In this document: positions 19,736 to 30,624 of the stretch, piece by piece
Numbering within the stretch: position 1 is the first letter of the stretch
Layout of the letters: each line of letters opens with the position of its first letter
Source: Prionace glauca
Lineage: Eukaryota; Chordata; Chondrichthyes; Carcharhiniformes; Carcharhinidae
DNA length: 64,000 nt
Assembly: GCA_037974335.1 (NCBI GenBank)
Contig: CM075760.1
Coordinates: 52,364,046-52,428,045, forward strand
Reading direction: 5' to 3'
The notes under the pieces: model-generated
Told to the model about the DNA's origin: nothing
What the model saw: only the letters and a program-made list of their open reading frames with translations
Database searches by the model: none
Program-made: the position numbers and the translations under genes

Positions 19736-20720
19736 GGTCCCCTTCGCTACATCAGGGTGTGATGTGAGTTTGCATCTCTCGGTTATATTGGGAGTCAGTG
19801 GCAATGTCCAATTTCAGGATAAATCACTTTTAACCTTGGACTGCACCATTGTTTTAATGTAGACCTGGACAATGACCATCATTGAGATTTACCTGAACAT
19901 GTCAAGAAATATCCCATTGATTTCTGAATAAGTATCCCAACATTTGCAAAGTCTCTGTTCCTCATTTGTGTGTAAAATCCCGACAGTACAGGGGGAGGCC
20001 ATTCGGTCCATCAAGTCTGCACTAACCACAATCCCATCCATGCCCTGTCTTCGTATCCCACACATTTACCCTGCAACTCCCCCTGTCACTAAAGCATGAC
20101 CAATCAACCTCTCCCACACATCTTTAAACAGTGGGAGGAAACCGGAGGACCCAGAGGAAATCCACACAGACATGGGGAGAACATGAAAACTCCACACAGT
20201 CACACGAGGCCAGAATTGAACCAAGTCCCTTTGAGGCAGCAGTGCGAACCAGTGTGCCACAGTGGTGCCAGTATCTGGTGGTTGTTCACAGTTGGCGATG
20301 GGACAATGTTAAATGGACAGTTTAGTCGGATTGGATAACCATTTGGATTTACAACAGTGTTGCCAGGGCTGGGGAATTGTGGTGATGAGGAAAGACTGGA
20401 TTGGCAAGGTTTTTTTTCCTCAGAGCAGAGGAGGCTGTGGGGGACCGAACTGAGGTGTCCAAAATTATGAGGGAGCCAAGACAGGGCGGATTGAAAAGGC
20501 CTGTTTCCCCTGAGCAGAGAGAGGTCACTTATTGTGGGTGGGTGGGGATGGGGGAGGTGGGAGAGGGGTTAGTGCTGGCTGCACAGATATAAAGTGATTG
20601 GTGGAAGGATTAGAAGGGGCATTAGGAAGAAGGTTCTCATTCAAGGGATGGTGGGTGTCTGGAATTTGCTGCCTAAACTGATGGTTCAGCCAGAAATCTC
20701 TTGGCTCACTCGCATCGCAC
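19735..20720 (+). repeat. Duplicated segment, paralogous to 46440-47060
   Basis: The block beginning CATCAGGGTGTGATGTGAG and including GGTTATATTGGGAGTC matches 46440 onward in order and orientation. This copy has a SINE (19985-20268) that the other lacks, so the SINE inserted after duplication. Confidence 0.8.
19985..20268 (-). mobile_element. Full-length SINE, minus strand
   Basis: Complete SINE in reverse, from the 3' end (GGCCATTCGGTCCATCAAG) to the tRNA head (TTGAGGCAGCAGTGCGAACC). Confidence 0.85.
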
Positions 20721-20870
20721 ACAGATCTATAGCTGAAATGCTGGAACCTGTAGTAAGGGGGGCTAGGGGCTGGATGGCTGGAAACTGGTATTGGAATAAA
20801 GGGCAAGTCTTTATTTCCCAAGCTGGTGAAGATGCGATGGGCTGAATGGCCTCTTTCTGTGCCACAACCT
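20345..20870 (+). mobile_element. LINE 3' end
   Basis: Resembles the 3' part of a LINE ORF and its UTR (GGTGTCCAAAATTATGAGGG; later GATGGGCTGAATGGCCTC). The related stretch 46780-47060 is its counterpart in the paralogous segment. Confidence 0.55.
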
Positions 20871-21079
20871 TTTCCCTGCTTTCTGTTAGCCTCATTGATA
20901 GGCAGAATGGAGGAGTGAGCTGGTTTTTAATTAGTAACAAGAGCAGGAATGAGGGAAAATGTTGATGCGAAGCTGTTATTTTTTCTGATTTCCAGCCCTC
21001 CCCTCATCAAAGTGAGCTAGAAATCATCACCCCCCCCAACCCCCCCACCCGTCCTGAGCTCCTTCCAAATACACTTGCC

Positions 21080-21890
21080 TGAGTGGCAGCACATTAGCAC
21101 AGTGGTTAGCACTGCAGCCTCCTAGTGTCAAGGACCCATGTTCAATTCCAGCCTCGGGTCATTGTCTGTGTGGGGTTTTCATGTTCCTCCCATATAGAGT
21201 CATAGAGGTTTACAGCATGGAAACAGGCCCTTCAGCCCAACTGCTCCATGCTGCCCTTTTTAAAAACCCCTAAGCTCATCCCAATTGCTTGTCTTTGGCC
21301 CATATCCCTCGATACCCATTACAACCATGTAACTGTCTAAATGCATTTTAAAAGACAAAATTGCACCCATGTCTACGACTAAACCTGGCAGCTTGTTCCA
21401 GATGCTCACCACCCTTTGTGTGAAAAAAAATGCTCCTCTGGACACTTCTGTATCTTTCCCCTCCCATCTTAAACTTAGGCACTCGAGTTTTAGACTCCCC
21501 TAACTTTTGGAAGAGATATTGACTATCAAGCTGATCTGTGCCCCTCATTATTTTATAGAACTCTATAAGATCACCCCTCAGCCTCCTACGCTCCAGTGAA
21601 AAAAGTCACAGTCTATCCAGCTTCTCCTTATATCTCAATCCATCAAGAACCAGAAGCATCCTAGTAAATCTTTTCTGCACTCTTTCTAGTTTAATAATAT
21701 ACTTTTTATAATAGGGTAACCAGAATATCTGTGGGGTCTGAAAGATGGGCAGGTTAGGTGGATTGACAATCCCTTAATGTCCAAAGATGTGAAGGTTAGG
21801 GGCATTAGAGGGCATTGTGGGGTTACGGGAATCGGGCGAAATACTCTTGATGTAGACTTGATGCACTTTCGGGATTTTATGATTTTAATG
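21080..21890 (+). mobile_element. SINE split by a minus-strand LINE
   Basis: The SINE head (GTGGTTAGCACTGCAGCCTCC) and body stop near 21195. A LINE 3' region on the minus strand occupies about 21196-21720 (ACAGGCCCTTCAGCCCAAC at its end; reverse translation FFTQRVVSIWNKLPG). SINE-like 3' sequence (GGTTAGGTGGATTGAC) resumes near 21742. A nested insertion of LINE into SINE is the simplest reading. Confidence 0.7.
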
Positions 21891-21954
21891 GCGGGGGGGC
21901 GGGTAGTTTGATATCTGGGGGAGAGTGTTATAACACAATGGCACGGTGGTTAGC

Positions 21955-22600
21955 ATTGTGGGGGTTTGGAACGCGCTACCGAGTAGGGTGGTGGAGGCAG
22001 GAACGTTGGACTCGTTTAAGATGCAGTTAGATAGGCACATGAGTGAAACGAGAATGGAGGGATATGGTAGGGGATATTAAATATGGTAGGGGATACCTCG
22101 GGAGACACCGGAAAGGCAGGCTGTAAGATTAATATTTTGTCTTTATTCCACAGGTGGAGGTCCACCTCGTGTCAAACGAGGGACATTCACACGGCGGGTC
22201 GTGCGTGGGCTGCTCTTGGATGTTCCAGGAGTGGCCTAGTACTTCATGTCGGTGTGTGTGCTTGATCCTGGACCGGTAGATGGGCGCCGCAACAGCTCAG
22301 TGACTAGCACTGCTGGCTGTGCAGGCACATGGATTTGGGCCTGTGTCTGTGGGAGTTTGCGCATTCTCCCTATGATTGCGTGGGTTTCCTCCGGGCGCTC
22401 CGGTTTCCTCCCACACCCCAAAAATGTTCTCTCAGGCTAATCGGTTTTTACCAAATTGACACTATTTCTTCCCTGAATCTGACTGAGTAGGATTCCATTC
22501 ATAGATATGCAGGGTAGAATAGGTGTAGGGTGATGTGGCGGCGCGGGCTCATTGAGCCGAAGGGCCTGTTTCCCGTGCTGGATTGTTCTTTGTTCTTTGT
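21955..22600 (+). mobile_element. LINE 3' end fused to a tRNA-SINE-like unit
   Basis: The LINE tail (21955-22080), the extension seen also at 4935-5035, and then a SINE-like unit (22285-22600, with GTGACTAGCACTGCTGGCTG) run together. The same fusion with the same joints lies reversed at 37245-37870. Confidence 0.75.
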
Positions 22601-22604
22601 TCTC

Positions 22605-23592
22605 TAAGCGCTAGGGCCCTAAACTTGATTCCCAGCTTGGGTCACTGTCTGTGTAGAGTTTGCACATTCTCCCCATGCCTGCACAGGTTTCCTCCACGTG
22701 CTCTGCTTTCCTCCAGCAGTCTAAAAGACGTGCTGGTTACATGCATTGGCCATGCTAAATTCTCCATCAGTGTCCTTGTGCATGAGTCGCAAAAACCCAG
22801 CTTGCAGGTGCAGCAGGTGGTCAGGAAGGCGAATGGGATGCTGGCCTTCATAGCGAAGGGGATTGAATATAAAAGTAGGGAGGTCTTGCTGCAGCTGTAT
22901 AGGGCATTGGTGAGGCCGCAGCTGGAGTACTGTGTGCAGTTTTGGGCGCCGCACCTGCGCAAGGATGTTTTGGCCCTGGAGGGAGTGCAGAGGAGGTTTA
23001 CTCGGCTGATACCGGAGTTGAGGGGATTGAGCTATGAGGAGAGGCTGAATAAACTAGGCTTGTACTCGTTAGAGTTTAGAAGAATGAGGGGAGATCTCAT
23101 TGAGACGTATAAGATGATGAATGGGATGGATAGGATAGAGGTGGAGAGACTGTTCCCGCTCAAAAAAGACAGTAGGACTAGGGGGCACAGCCTCAAGATA
23201 AAGGGGGGGCGGTTTAGAACAGAGTTGAGGAGGAACTTCTTCACTCAAAGGGTGGTGAATCTCTGGAATTCTCTGCCCGTTGAAGTGGTGGAGGCTGCCT
23301 CGCTAAATATTTTTAAGAAACGGGTTGATGGGTTTTTGATAAGAGAGGGGATTAAGGGTTATGGGGAGAGGGCAGGAAGGTGGAGCTGAGTCACGACAGA
23401 TCAGCCATGATCTTATTGAATGGCGGGGCAGGCTCGAAGGGCCAGATGGCCTACTCCTGCTCCTATTTCTTATGTTCTTATGTTCTTATGTTTCCGAACA
23501 GGAATGTGGCGACTCGGGAATTTTCACAGGAATTGCATTGCAGTGTGAATGTAAGCCTAATTATTCGTGATACTAATAAATAAAACTAAACT
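22605..23592 (+). mobile_element. SINE interrupted by a LINE
   Basis: SINE sequence runs from 22605 to about 22788 and resumes at about 23492 (GAACAGGAATGTGGCGACTC) to its AATAAATAAAAC tail. The same SINE without the LINE lies at 39180-39430 in the paralogous copy, so the LINE came after the segmental duplication. Confidence 0.85.
22789..23491 (+). mobile_element. CR1-like LINE 3' part with open reading frame
   Basis: A 5'-truncated LINE whose C-terminal ORF is uninterrupted from about 22800 to 23389 ([49 protein letters not shown]), then a 3' UTR ending in TATGTTCTTATG repeats. The intact frame fits a young insertion. No RT catalytic motif is present. Confidence 0.85.
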
Positions 23593-23819
23593 GCAGGTCA
23601 AGGTGCTGCTGTGACATTGCACCCTCTTGTTTAAACACTCTGCAATGTTGAGACTGGGGACAGGAGTGAACAACAGGGAGCAGCATTGCAGCTTCTCTCC
23701 CCCATTGAAACTGGGATTGTTGCTCCATCTGCTGCACCATCCCCACCACATCCACTGGGGGGCAATCTGGACAATGGGCTGCAGGCAGACTTCACTGCGC
23801 CTGCGCCACAATCACTCAC

Positions 23820-23960
23820 CGCCGACGGCCATCTTGCGTTGCCTGGGGAGACGGCCAGCGGCCATCTTGCGTTGCCAGGGGAGACGGCCGGAGGCCATGT
23901 TGCGTTGCCAGGGGAGACGGCCAGCGGCCATGTTGCGTTGCCAGGGGAGACGGCGTCGCA
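23820..23960 (+). repeat. 33-bp minisatellite with YY1-type sites (4 units)
   Basis: Units contain GGCCATCTTGCGTTGCC followed by AGGGGAGACGGCCAGC. The reverse of CCATCTTG (CAAGATGG) is a YY1-type core; two of the four units read CCATGTTG instead. Copy B has nine units. Frames through it stay open because 33 is a multiple of three. Confidence 0.9.
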
Positions 23961-24304
23961 CGCGCTGTACTCTGGGGGAATTCCCGTCCTGCACATGCGT
24001 CCAGGCAGTTCCATTTTAATCTTTTAATATTTTGAATCTTGATGATTATTATTCAAATCCTCACCCGTCAGCCTTTCGGTTCCTTCTCCATTCGGGAAAA
24101 TCGTTTCTGTTTTTATTGCGTCTTTTTTTCAATCACACCCGCGCGGTGCGCTCTGGGAAAATACTACAGCACATGCGCGGTTCCGCCACCTGCCTCTTTA
24201 TAAAAATATGTATTTTATTTAATTTTAATTCCGCTCCGGGCGGGATTTCCGGGTGGGAATTTCTACATTTCTGAACCGTCGCTTTTCCCTCGACGGGGGG
24301 GGGG

Positions 24305-24400
24305 AGGGGCTGATGGTGACGTCACTGCAATATGGCGGCTGGCCCCGCCTCTCTACAGGACCCGGATGTTCCGCTAACGAGCAGCGGCCGGGCCGGAGTG
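24305..24400 (+). promoter_or_regulatory. CRE and YY1-type sites, copy A
   Basis: TGACGTCA near 24317 is a full cAMP-response element, followed by ATATGGCGGCTGG and an Ets-like CCCGGATGTTCC. All are kept in copy B (40325-40395). It is probably a core promoter; the transcript is unknown. Confidence 0.45.
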
Positions 24401-24869
24401 GGCAAGAGGTGACACTGGGCGGAGCAGCGCCCTGACGTGTTACAACGACCCCCGGTGGTCAGGAAGGGAAATAGCAGCAGCGCAGTCTCTGCCCAAAGGT
24501 TTCCCCAGTTCAGCTGCTCAGAGACACTGGGAACCTCTTCAACTGGAAACTTCAGCTTCTCACATTCACCCCCTGTGTTCAGTCATTGTTTAATAGACAA
24601 CCTCTGTAGGGAAATCAGAAACAACTTGTTCGCTTAAAGATGGTGGGAATCTGGGCCATTCTGCTCAAAAAGCTCTGCTCGCCCTGAAATTTCAATTGAA
24701 ATATTCAAGATGAGAATTTATAGATACAAGTCATGTTGTATGTGGAACGCTCATGATGCCACAATAAGATCAGTACCGATATCTCACAGGGTTGTCTGAC
24801 TGGAGAGATGTCAGAGATGGAGTGGTTAAATATAGAGCTAAAGGGTCTGAAGCTCAGTTTTGGGGAAAG

Positions 24870-25165
24870 AAAAATGGCAGTACAAAGAACAAAGAAAATT
24901 ACAGCACAGGAACATGCCCCTCGGCCCTTCAAACCTTCACTGTCCATGCTGTCCGACTTAACTAAAACCCCCTATCCTTCCGGGACCATATCCCTCTATT
25001 CCCATCCTATTCATGTACTTGTCAACTGACTTAAAAGTCACAACACCATCCGCTTCTACTATGTCTCCCCGGCAGCGAGTTCCAGGAACCCACTACTCTC
25101 TATGCAAACAATCTGCCATGTCCATCTCCTTTAAACCTTGCCCCTCGCACCTTAAAGCATGCCTT
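24870..25165 (-). mobile_element. LINE 3' end, minus strand
   Basis: Reverse LINE terminus: ACAGCACAGGAACATGCCCC at the 3' end, then the UTR and the end of the ORF. It is absent from copy B. The bases 25165-25830 show only AT-rich sequence with a short internal repeat (GAATCTCGATGTTACA at 25201 and 25463). Confidence 0.7.
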
Positions 25166-25835
25166 CATCGGCCGGGGCATTTTGTTCCTGAACATTATCT
25201 GAATCTCGATGTTACACCCATAGTATCTTCGCTCTGGCCTCGGCCTCAAATGCTTTGTGTCAAATAAGAAGTTATTAATTTGTTTGATGCATTGCCAGGA
25301 AAGAAACTTTCCTATTTTGACACCTGCACGTATCAGCAAGTCATCGAGTCTACAAGACAATTTAATAAGTTTAGGTGCAGACTAACATAGTTAATCACCA
25401 TCTGAAACATGCTAGGGTGAGGGAAGTCTGTATGATTCCAGTTTGGTGCTGAATATTATCAGAATCTCGATGTTACAGTCATATTATCTTTGCTCTGACC
25501 TCAGCTTGAAATGCTTTCTCCAAAATCAGAAATGCTGAATTTTATGAAGAAATTGACAAAATTGTGTAAATTCTCTAAGACATGTTTAATTTTGTCCAAA
25601 ATGTATTTGCGGTTAGCATTTATTTAATATCCTAATCTTATTAAATGACTTTTTTCCCCGAAAAAAATAACTTAAAATAGTCGGTTGCTCTTCATTAGCA
25701 ATCTCCTAACATTACTTTCTCCAGAGAAGCTGCAAATATGCTTGCCAACATTTGTCTGAATAAGCATAAAGATATTAAATAACTTTTTCATCGAAAGTAA
25801 CAGGAAATTTGTGAACATCTTTTATCGGTTTGTGC

Positions 25836-25908
25836 TGAGCCAACCAGGAGTTGAACCTGGAATCTTCTGATCCGTAGTCAGACGCTTTATCCATAGCTCC
25901 ACTGGCCC
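25836..25908 (-). tRNA. tRNA-Arg (anticodon ACG), possibly degenerate
   Basis: A 73-base minus-strand sequence matching vertebrate tRNA-Arg(ACG): acceptor GGGCCAG/TTGGCTC, anticodon stem TCTGA/TCAGA with loop CTACGGA, T-arm GGTTCAACTCC. The D arm and A box depart from the family form (TGGAGCTATGG rather than TGGCGCAATGG), the B box has one change, and no T-run terminator follows. It could therefore be a pseudogene. Confidence 0.75.
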
Positions 25909-26178
25909 ACATGCGAACATTAGGATAGTTGTTACATATTAGCTCGATGTTTCGAAAGTTTCAGGCACAAGAACTGTCAGAAAGTTTGCTTTTACTTGTG
26001 AGAAAAAGGTCCATTATTGAGATTGTCTTTATTCATTTCCTATCATCCCTAATTGCCCTTGAATTGAGTAACAGCAGCTGAACGGGCTGGCAAATTCTCC
26101 TCTCGATTAGGACTTGGTGATAAATTTAAATGAAACGCCCTTCAGCCAATCCATCATCTGTATTTGCAAATTAAAACA

Positions 26179-26250
26179 AGGCTCCGCCGAGATTTGAACT
26201 CAGATCGCTGGATTTAAACTCCAGAGTGCTCACCATTACACCACAGAGTG
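26179..26250 (-). tRNA. Gln-like tRNA with anticodon UUA (suppressor type or pseudogene)
   Basis: A 72-base minus-strand cloverleaf closely resembling tRNA-Gln(UUG): D arm GTGT/GCAC, anticodon stem CTGGA/TCCAG, T arm CTGAG/CTCGG with loop TTCAAAT. The anticodon loop is GTTTAAA, so the anticodon reads UUA, complementary to the stop codon UAA. Five of seven acceptor pairs form (the outer two do not), and a TTTT run follows. By sequence it is a suppressor-type tRNA derived from Gln; expression and charging are unknown. Confidence 0.6.
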
Positions 26251-26630
26251 ACAATCTGAAAATCGTGGTCAATACTTGTGCCAATTTGAACAGCAGGGAG
26301 AAATATCAGTCCCGTTGCACAATTCATATTTACATTACCCTTGCTGGTTCCTCCTGTAAAAATGAGTAGGCTCCCTTCCACTGCATTAAATTTCACTGTA
26401 ACTGACCACATTCAAATACCAATGTTTGCATCGAACTGACATAAACCTTACTGCAGTAAATCCACTGAACATCATCAGCTTATCACAGCTCTGCTTTCAT
26501 CACACTGGAAGCCAATGTGAAAATATAAACAATTTCAAATCTTAACAGACAGGAAGGAGTGTGTGAGTGCGGACAATTGGCGCTGTGCACATTCCTGCAA
26601 CCAGTATCTGGGAGAATCAGGCAGATGGGA

Positions 26631-26695
26631 TCCTGGTGGTCTCGTGGTTAGGATTCATTGCTTTCAGATGTCGCAGACTGGCCTCGATATATGAA
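26631..26695 (+). pseudogene. tRNA-Glu relic
   Basis: TCCTGGTGGTCTCGTGGTTA and GGATTC match the 5' half of tRNA-Glu. The anticodon region is altered and the T arm is lost (GCCTCGATATATG), so this is a decayed tRNA gene. Confidence 0.6.
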
Positions 26696-26699
26696 GATT

Positions 26700-27285
26700 T
26701 AATGCATTTTTAACGTAAGAGTAAAAAGCTTTGGGGTTTTCCTTTATCCAACTTGCCAAGGACTTCTCATGCCTCCTACTATCTCTCCTAAGCCCTATTT
26801 TTAACTCATTCCGAGCTAACTTGTAACCCTATATAGGTGTTATCAAGTGTTGAAAGTGGAAGTTTGGCCTGGTGTCGCACTGGGTAGCAGCTTTGAAGAA
26901 ATGTAGCAACTTAAAGCTTTTGCAGAATGGCATGATGTGTATTGTAGTGATATGAGTTGAGTGTAAGAAATAGTGTGCAAATAATTTGAACAAGTTTTAA
27001 GCGTGTTTAGACTGATGTGGTGAAAGCAGAGGCATTTTTGGGGAGAATGAGGCTGTGTGAGAGGGGGACTGTTGCAGAGTGTTTGTGTTTTGGAGGAAGG
27101 TTGAAAGTTTGAGATGCGGTTGTGAATGAAAGGAAGGTGTTGAACAGCATGAGAGGCTTGTGCGATGTTGCGTGTGAGATTTGAGTGAGAGCATTTGTGG
27201 GCATTTGGGGAATGAAAGGATAAAGTAAGAAAATTACAATGCTGCTGAGTGTGAAGGAAGAGAGAGCATGTGGGGGTAGCACTAG
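26700..27285. other. Unannotated stretch with a possible old repeat
   Basis: 26735-26830 (CTTGCCAAGGACTTCTCATG) resembles a dispersed repeat I recall from shark sequence. The remainder to 27285 shows nothing recognisable, although a 196-codon minus-strand frame crosses it and the tRNA-Gly gene; that overlap argues against it being real. Confidence 0.3.
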
Positions 27286-27293
27286 TAAGAGCA

Positions 27294-27364
27294 GCATTGG
27301 TGGTTCAGTGGTAGAATTCTCACCTGCCACGCGGGAGGCCCGGGTTCGATTCCCGGCCAATGCA
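27294..27364 (+). tRNA. tRNA-Gly (anticodon GCC)
   Basis: A 71-base cloverleaf: acceptor GCATTGG/CCAATGC plus A, A box TGGTTCAGTGG, anticodon loop TGCCACG giving GCC, T arm GGGTTCGATTCCC. It is almost identical to vertebrate tRNA-Gly(GCC). Both internal Pol III boxes are intact. No TTTT run occurs in the first 20 bases downstream (only TTCTTCTTTC). Confidence 0.95.
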
Positions 27365-27797
27365 AAGCTTCTTCTTTCTCCGTTCACTCTGTATATTGAA
27401 GCGAGTCTCCTATCAGAGTTGTGGGGAAACATTAAGTCTTGGAACTGAATCCTGAAGAGAAATAGATCACAATATTCGGAAGGAGGTGCAGTTGTGAATG
27501 GTGTTATTGATGATTGAGTGGCAAGTGTTGGATCTTTGGGCTCCGGGTGGTCAGTTCCCTTCCCTCCCGTTGAATTCCTGCCTGTGATAAGAAACATGGA
27601 TTTATTTTACCTGCCCTTTCATAGGAATAAGGAATAACCAACACACTACAGCAGTGCTGCAGGATCAACGGAACTAAAGAGACTTGTATAGAATTGTAAA
27701 CAGTGCGGTCATGCTGCAGTTCTGGAACAGGTTTTCAGAAATAGAATTGTGGTCATTGACACACTAGTTTAGAATATATTTAACTGCTGCTGTCTCA

Positions 27798-27818
27798 GTC
27801 TCTGTGGCGCAATTGGTC

Positions 27819-27854
<36 letters not shown>

Positions 27855-27871
27855 GAGACCATCCAGGGACG
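27798..27871 (+). tRNA. tRNA-Asn (anticodon GTT)
   Basis: A 74-base cloverleaf: acceptor GTCTCTG/CAGGGAC, D-arm sequence TGGCGCAATTGGTCAGCGCG, anticodon loop CTGTTAA with GTT, T arm GGTTCGAGACC. A T5 run directly follows (27873-27877), a Pol III terminator. It looks functional. Confidence 0.95.
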
Positions 27872-28137
27872 GATTTTTGCTATTTTTCTCAGTATCAGCA
27901 TTCACGGGCAAACAATTGCCTGCATCAACTCATTGAAAAGTCTGGAACTACGAGAGAGAGTTTGACAGTGTATATACAGTGTATATACAAAGCTGAGACA
28001 TTGTATATACCTCTGATTCTGTGTGTATCTTTCGAGTTACCGGGATCTCTATATGTCTGCGTCTGAATCTAGTGTGCCCCTACATCGACATGTGTCCCTG
28101 AATCTGTGTATGCCCCCCTGTATCTCTGTAGGCTCCA

Positions 28138-28200
28138 ATACCTGTGTGTGTGTGTGTGTGTATGTGTGTGTGTGTATGTGTGTGTGTATCCCTGTAAATG
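28138..28200 (+). repeat. (TG)n microsatellite
   Basis: TGTG/TATG dinucleotide repeat. 27880-28138 and 28200-28510 show no recognisable feature. Confidence 0.95.
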
Positions 28201-28509
28201 TCTGATTCTTTGTGCCTTTTTTAAGACTAAACCGTGAAAATGTCTGACAAACGAATTGCAGAGGGCAGCAATGTTTACCCAGAAAGATTCTGAATTTGAT
28301 TTACGTCTGATAACTGCATCGAATGTACAATTTGAAGTTTCAAATAATCCCAAATTCAATCTCCAGACATTATCTCCCAATGGGAAATGAAGAACACGGT
28401 TTATCTGCGGTGCCTGGTTATAAAAAGGGCGAATACGCCAGCCGAGATCCTTCTACAAACTCCAATCTCGGACAATATCGTTCAATATTCATATTTCAGT
28501 AACCGGTTC

Positions 28510-29290
28510 GCAGACTCACAAGCCCCAGCGCCTGCAGTTTCTGTGGGCGGCCAGCAGATGGTGGTGTTGTATCATTTTAATCACAAGGTTAGTGCAGCAG
28601 GTTTGAGGAAAATTTATTTCCCTGTTTCCATAGAAAGGGAACAATTAGTAAAGCAATGGCATTAATATCTCTGTCAGTAAAATTCACAGGGAAATCTGGC
28701 CAAAGGATAATGAATTTAATACTTGCATTCATATTTACCTTCCGGCTAGTGAACATGTCGATTACCAGCTAATTATTGTATAAACTTACATTTTAATGAT
28801 TTAAAAATTTGTCTATTTTATCGTCCAGACATTATCAAATAATATTTCATTATAATTGGACACATGTCTCTTTTTCGCTGGATTTTCCATTCCTCGGTGC
28901 TCATTTTTTTTTCTTTACTGAGTCCGTTTAGAAATCCAGCCGAACGCTGCCTCTGTAATATGTTTTGTGTATATTTAAAATGTAGTTTCTTATTATAATT
29001 TCTGACTTCAGCACGATTCGAGCCCTACTCTGATCTATAACACACACTGTAAATTGCATGAGAGTCTCAAAATGACTAACTGTGCACTGAATTTAGTTAT
29101 TAGCTCATTATACCAATCTCACTGTCGAATGCTGACACGGGATTTTATTAAGTGTAATCGCAAACAATCCAATTTTCTGTTCCGAGCTGCAATCTGACTC
29201 TGAATGTAACTCAATGGGTGTTTGGAGCGAGTGTTTCATGGACATTATCATCTCAGTATCCATCACAATTTCCCATGCCCTCCGCACCGC
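28510..29290 (+). repeat. Segmental duplication copy A, distal block
   Basis: Matches 43545-44310: CAGCGCCTGCAGTTTCTGTG, GGGAACAATTAGTAAAGCAA, GTCGATTACCAGCTAATTAT and onward in the same order. It contains no recognised exon. 29290-30090 beyond it has no recognisable gene. Confidence 0.8.
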
Positions 29291-30092
29291 CCCCCGCCCT
29301 CACTCCACGCCCCTAACGCCTCCCTCCCACCCTCCACCTCCACAAACTCCAAACTCCCACCCCCGGCCGCTTTCCCAACACCATTTATTAATCTCGATTC
29401 CACGTCTTTAATTCACCATCATTAGTTTTAATAGTGACATTTATCAATGAGTTGGAGCGATGGAGGGTGAGAGGACGGGGCTAAATACGCAGGGGTTCAG
29501 TGAGGTTTCAGAATTGGTGGAGTCACCAACTCCCACCCACTTTGACACGGTGCTACTCCATTCTGGAACGGGATTGATGATAAACTGTCAGCTAAACAGA
29601 ACATTATACTCACCGTGTAACCAGTTTCTGGAGGTGAATGTATCTGAAAGCAAAGGAAGGGAATATCATTTGCTGCAGATGATAGAATGACTGTGTGACT
29701 ATATCTGTAGTGACAGTGACCTGGGATGAAGCAATGGAGACAGTAATGATGATCAGTGAGATACAAATCTCAGATATCACAGCAGAACTGTGAAAAACTC
29801 ATGTTGTTCAGCAGATTTCCCACAAGAAGCGAGAGAAGAGGCAGAGGCTGCGAATGATCTTTGAATATGGTGAGCTGCAGTGAAATGTAGTGGAGTAGAA
29901 TGTATTATTATTCATTTTGACTGGAGGAAGCAGCAAAGGGAATAAAATTATAAATTGCCGGGATTGGGCCAATGGGTTTATTTTGTTTCTCCAGGTAGTT
30001 CAAACTGACACAATGATCGCTCCTGTTTTCCATCAGGAAGGAATTCCAGACCCTGCTAAATCTTGGGCTGATCGGCAGCAACAAAACCTACA

Positions 30093-30164
30093 TTCCCTGA
30101 CCGGGAATCGAACCCGGGCCGCGGCGGTGAGAGCGCCGAATCGTAACCACTAGACCACCAGGGA
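30093..30164 (-). tRNA. tRNA-Glu (anticodon CTC)
   Basis: A 72-base minus-strand cloverleaf: acceptor TCCCTGG/TCAGGGA, anticodon loop CTCTCAC giving CTC, T arm GGGTTCGATTCCC. Nearly identical to vertebrate tRNA-Glu(CTC); one base in the D-loop region differs (TTACGATTC). A TTTT run follows within 15 bases. Probably functional. Confidence 0.93.
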
Positions 30165-30289
30165 AGGTGCGAGCAGCAACTTTAATCTGACCGATACATT
30201 GCAGCGTTTTTCAAATGCTCAAGAAAGGTTTGTCGAGGAAAAAGAAACTAATGTTTTGATAGAACAGGAATGACTCGTTCAGCCAACAG

Positions 30290-30372
30290 CAAATTACAGC
30301 AGATGCTGAAACTTAAAAGAACAACTTAAAATGCTGGAAAATCTCACCAGGCATGACGGCTTCTCTGGAGAG
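30290..30372 (-). repeat. Short dispersed repeat tail
   Basis: CAGCAGATGCTGAAACTTAA, then ATGCTGGAAAATCTCACCAG, is the reverse of the common tail also seen at 17160-17230. 30372-30620 is otherwise featureless. Confidence 0.45.
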
Positions 30373-30624
30373 AGAATGTAAGACAATGTAATTGAGTCTA
30401 AACTGCCCTCTGAAATGGCCCAACAACGTAGTTAGTTCAGTGGGAAATAGGGATGGACAGCAAATGCTGACAATGAAATCTTTATTGTGGTAGCAGTATT
30501 TTGTGACATAATTAATAATTTTCATTTTGTTTCATTTCATGTCAGACAGGGTGACATATTTGGGGCACTTATTATTTAAAACCTCAGCCCTTTAACTATT
30601 TAGAAAATTATGGTTAATAAGAGC

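Larger units (their letters stand above)
23577..24785 (+). repeat. Segmental duplication copy A, promoter-like block
   Basis: Matches 39418-40780 throughout: the GCACCCTCTTGTTTAAACAC stretch, the 33-bp YY1-type minisatellite, a CRE with an adjacent ATGGCGGCT site, and about 350 bases downstream. No coding exon was recognised. Copy B loses the match at 24785 and regains it at about 25890. Confidence 0.85.

Noticed and set aside
23631-24027. 130-codon frames on both strands over the promoter-like block
   Set aside because: A 33-bp period divisible by three keeps frames open; the paralogue at 39414-40041 shows the same on both strands.
27007-27597. 196-codon minus-strand frame
   Set aside because: It runs through the intact tRNA-Gly gene and has no recognisable domain.
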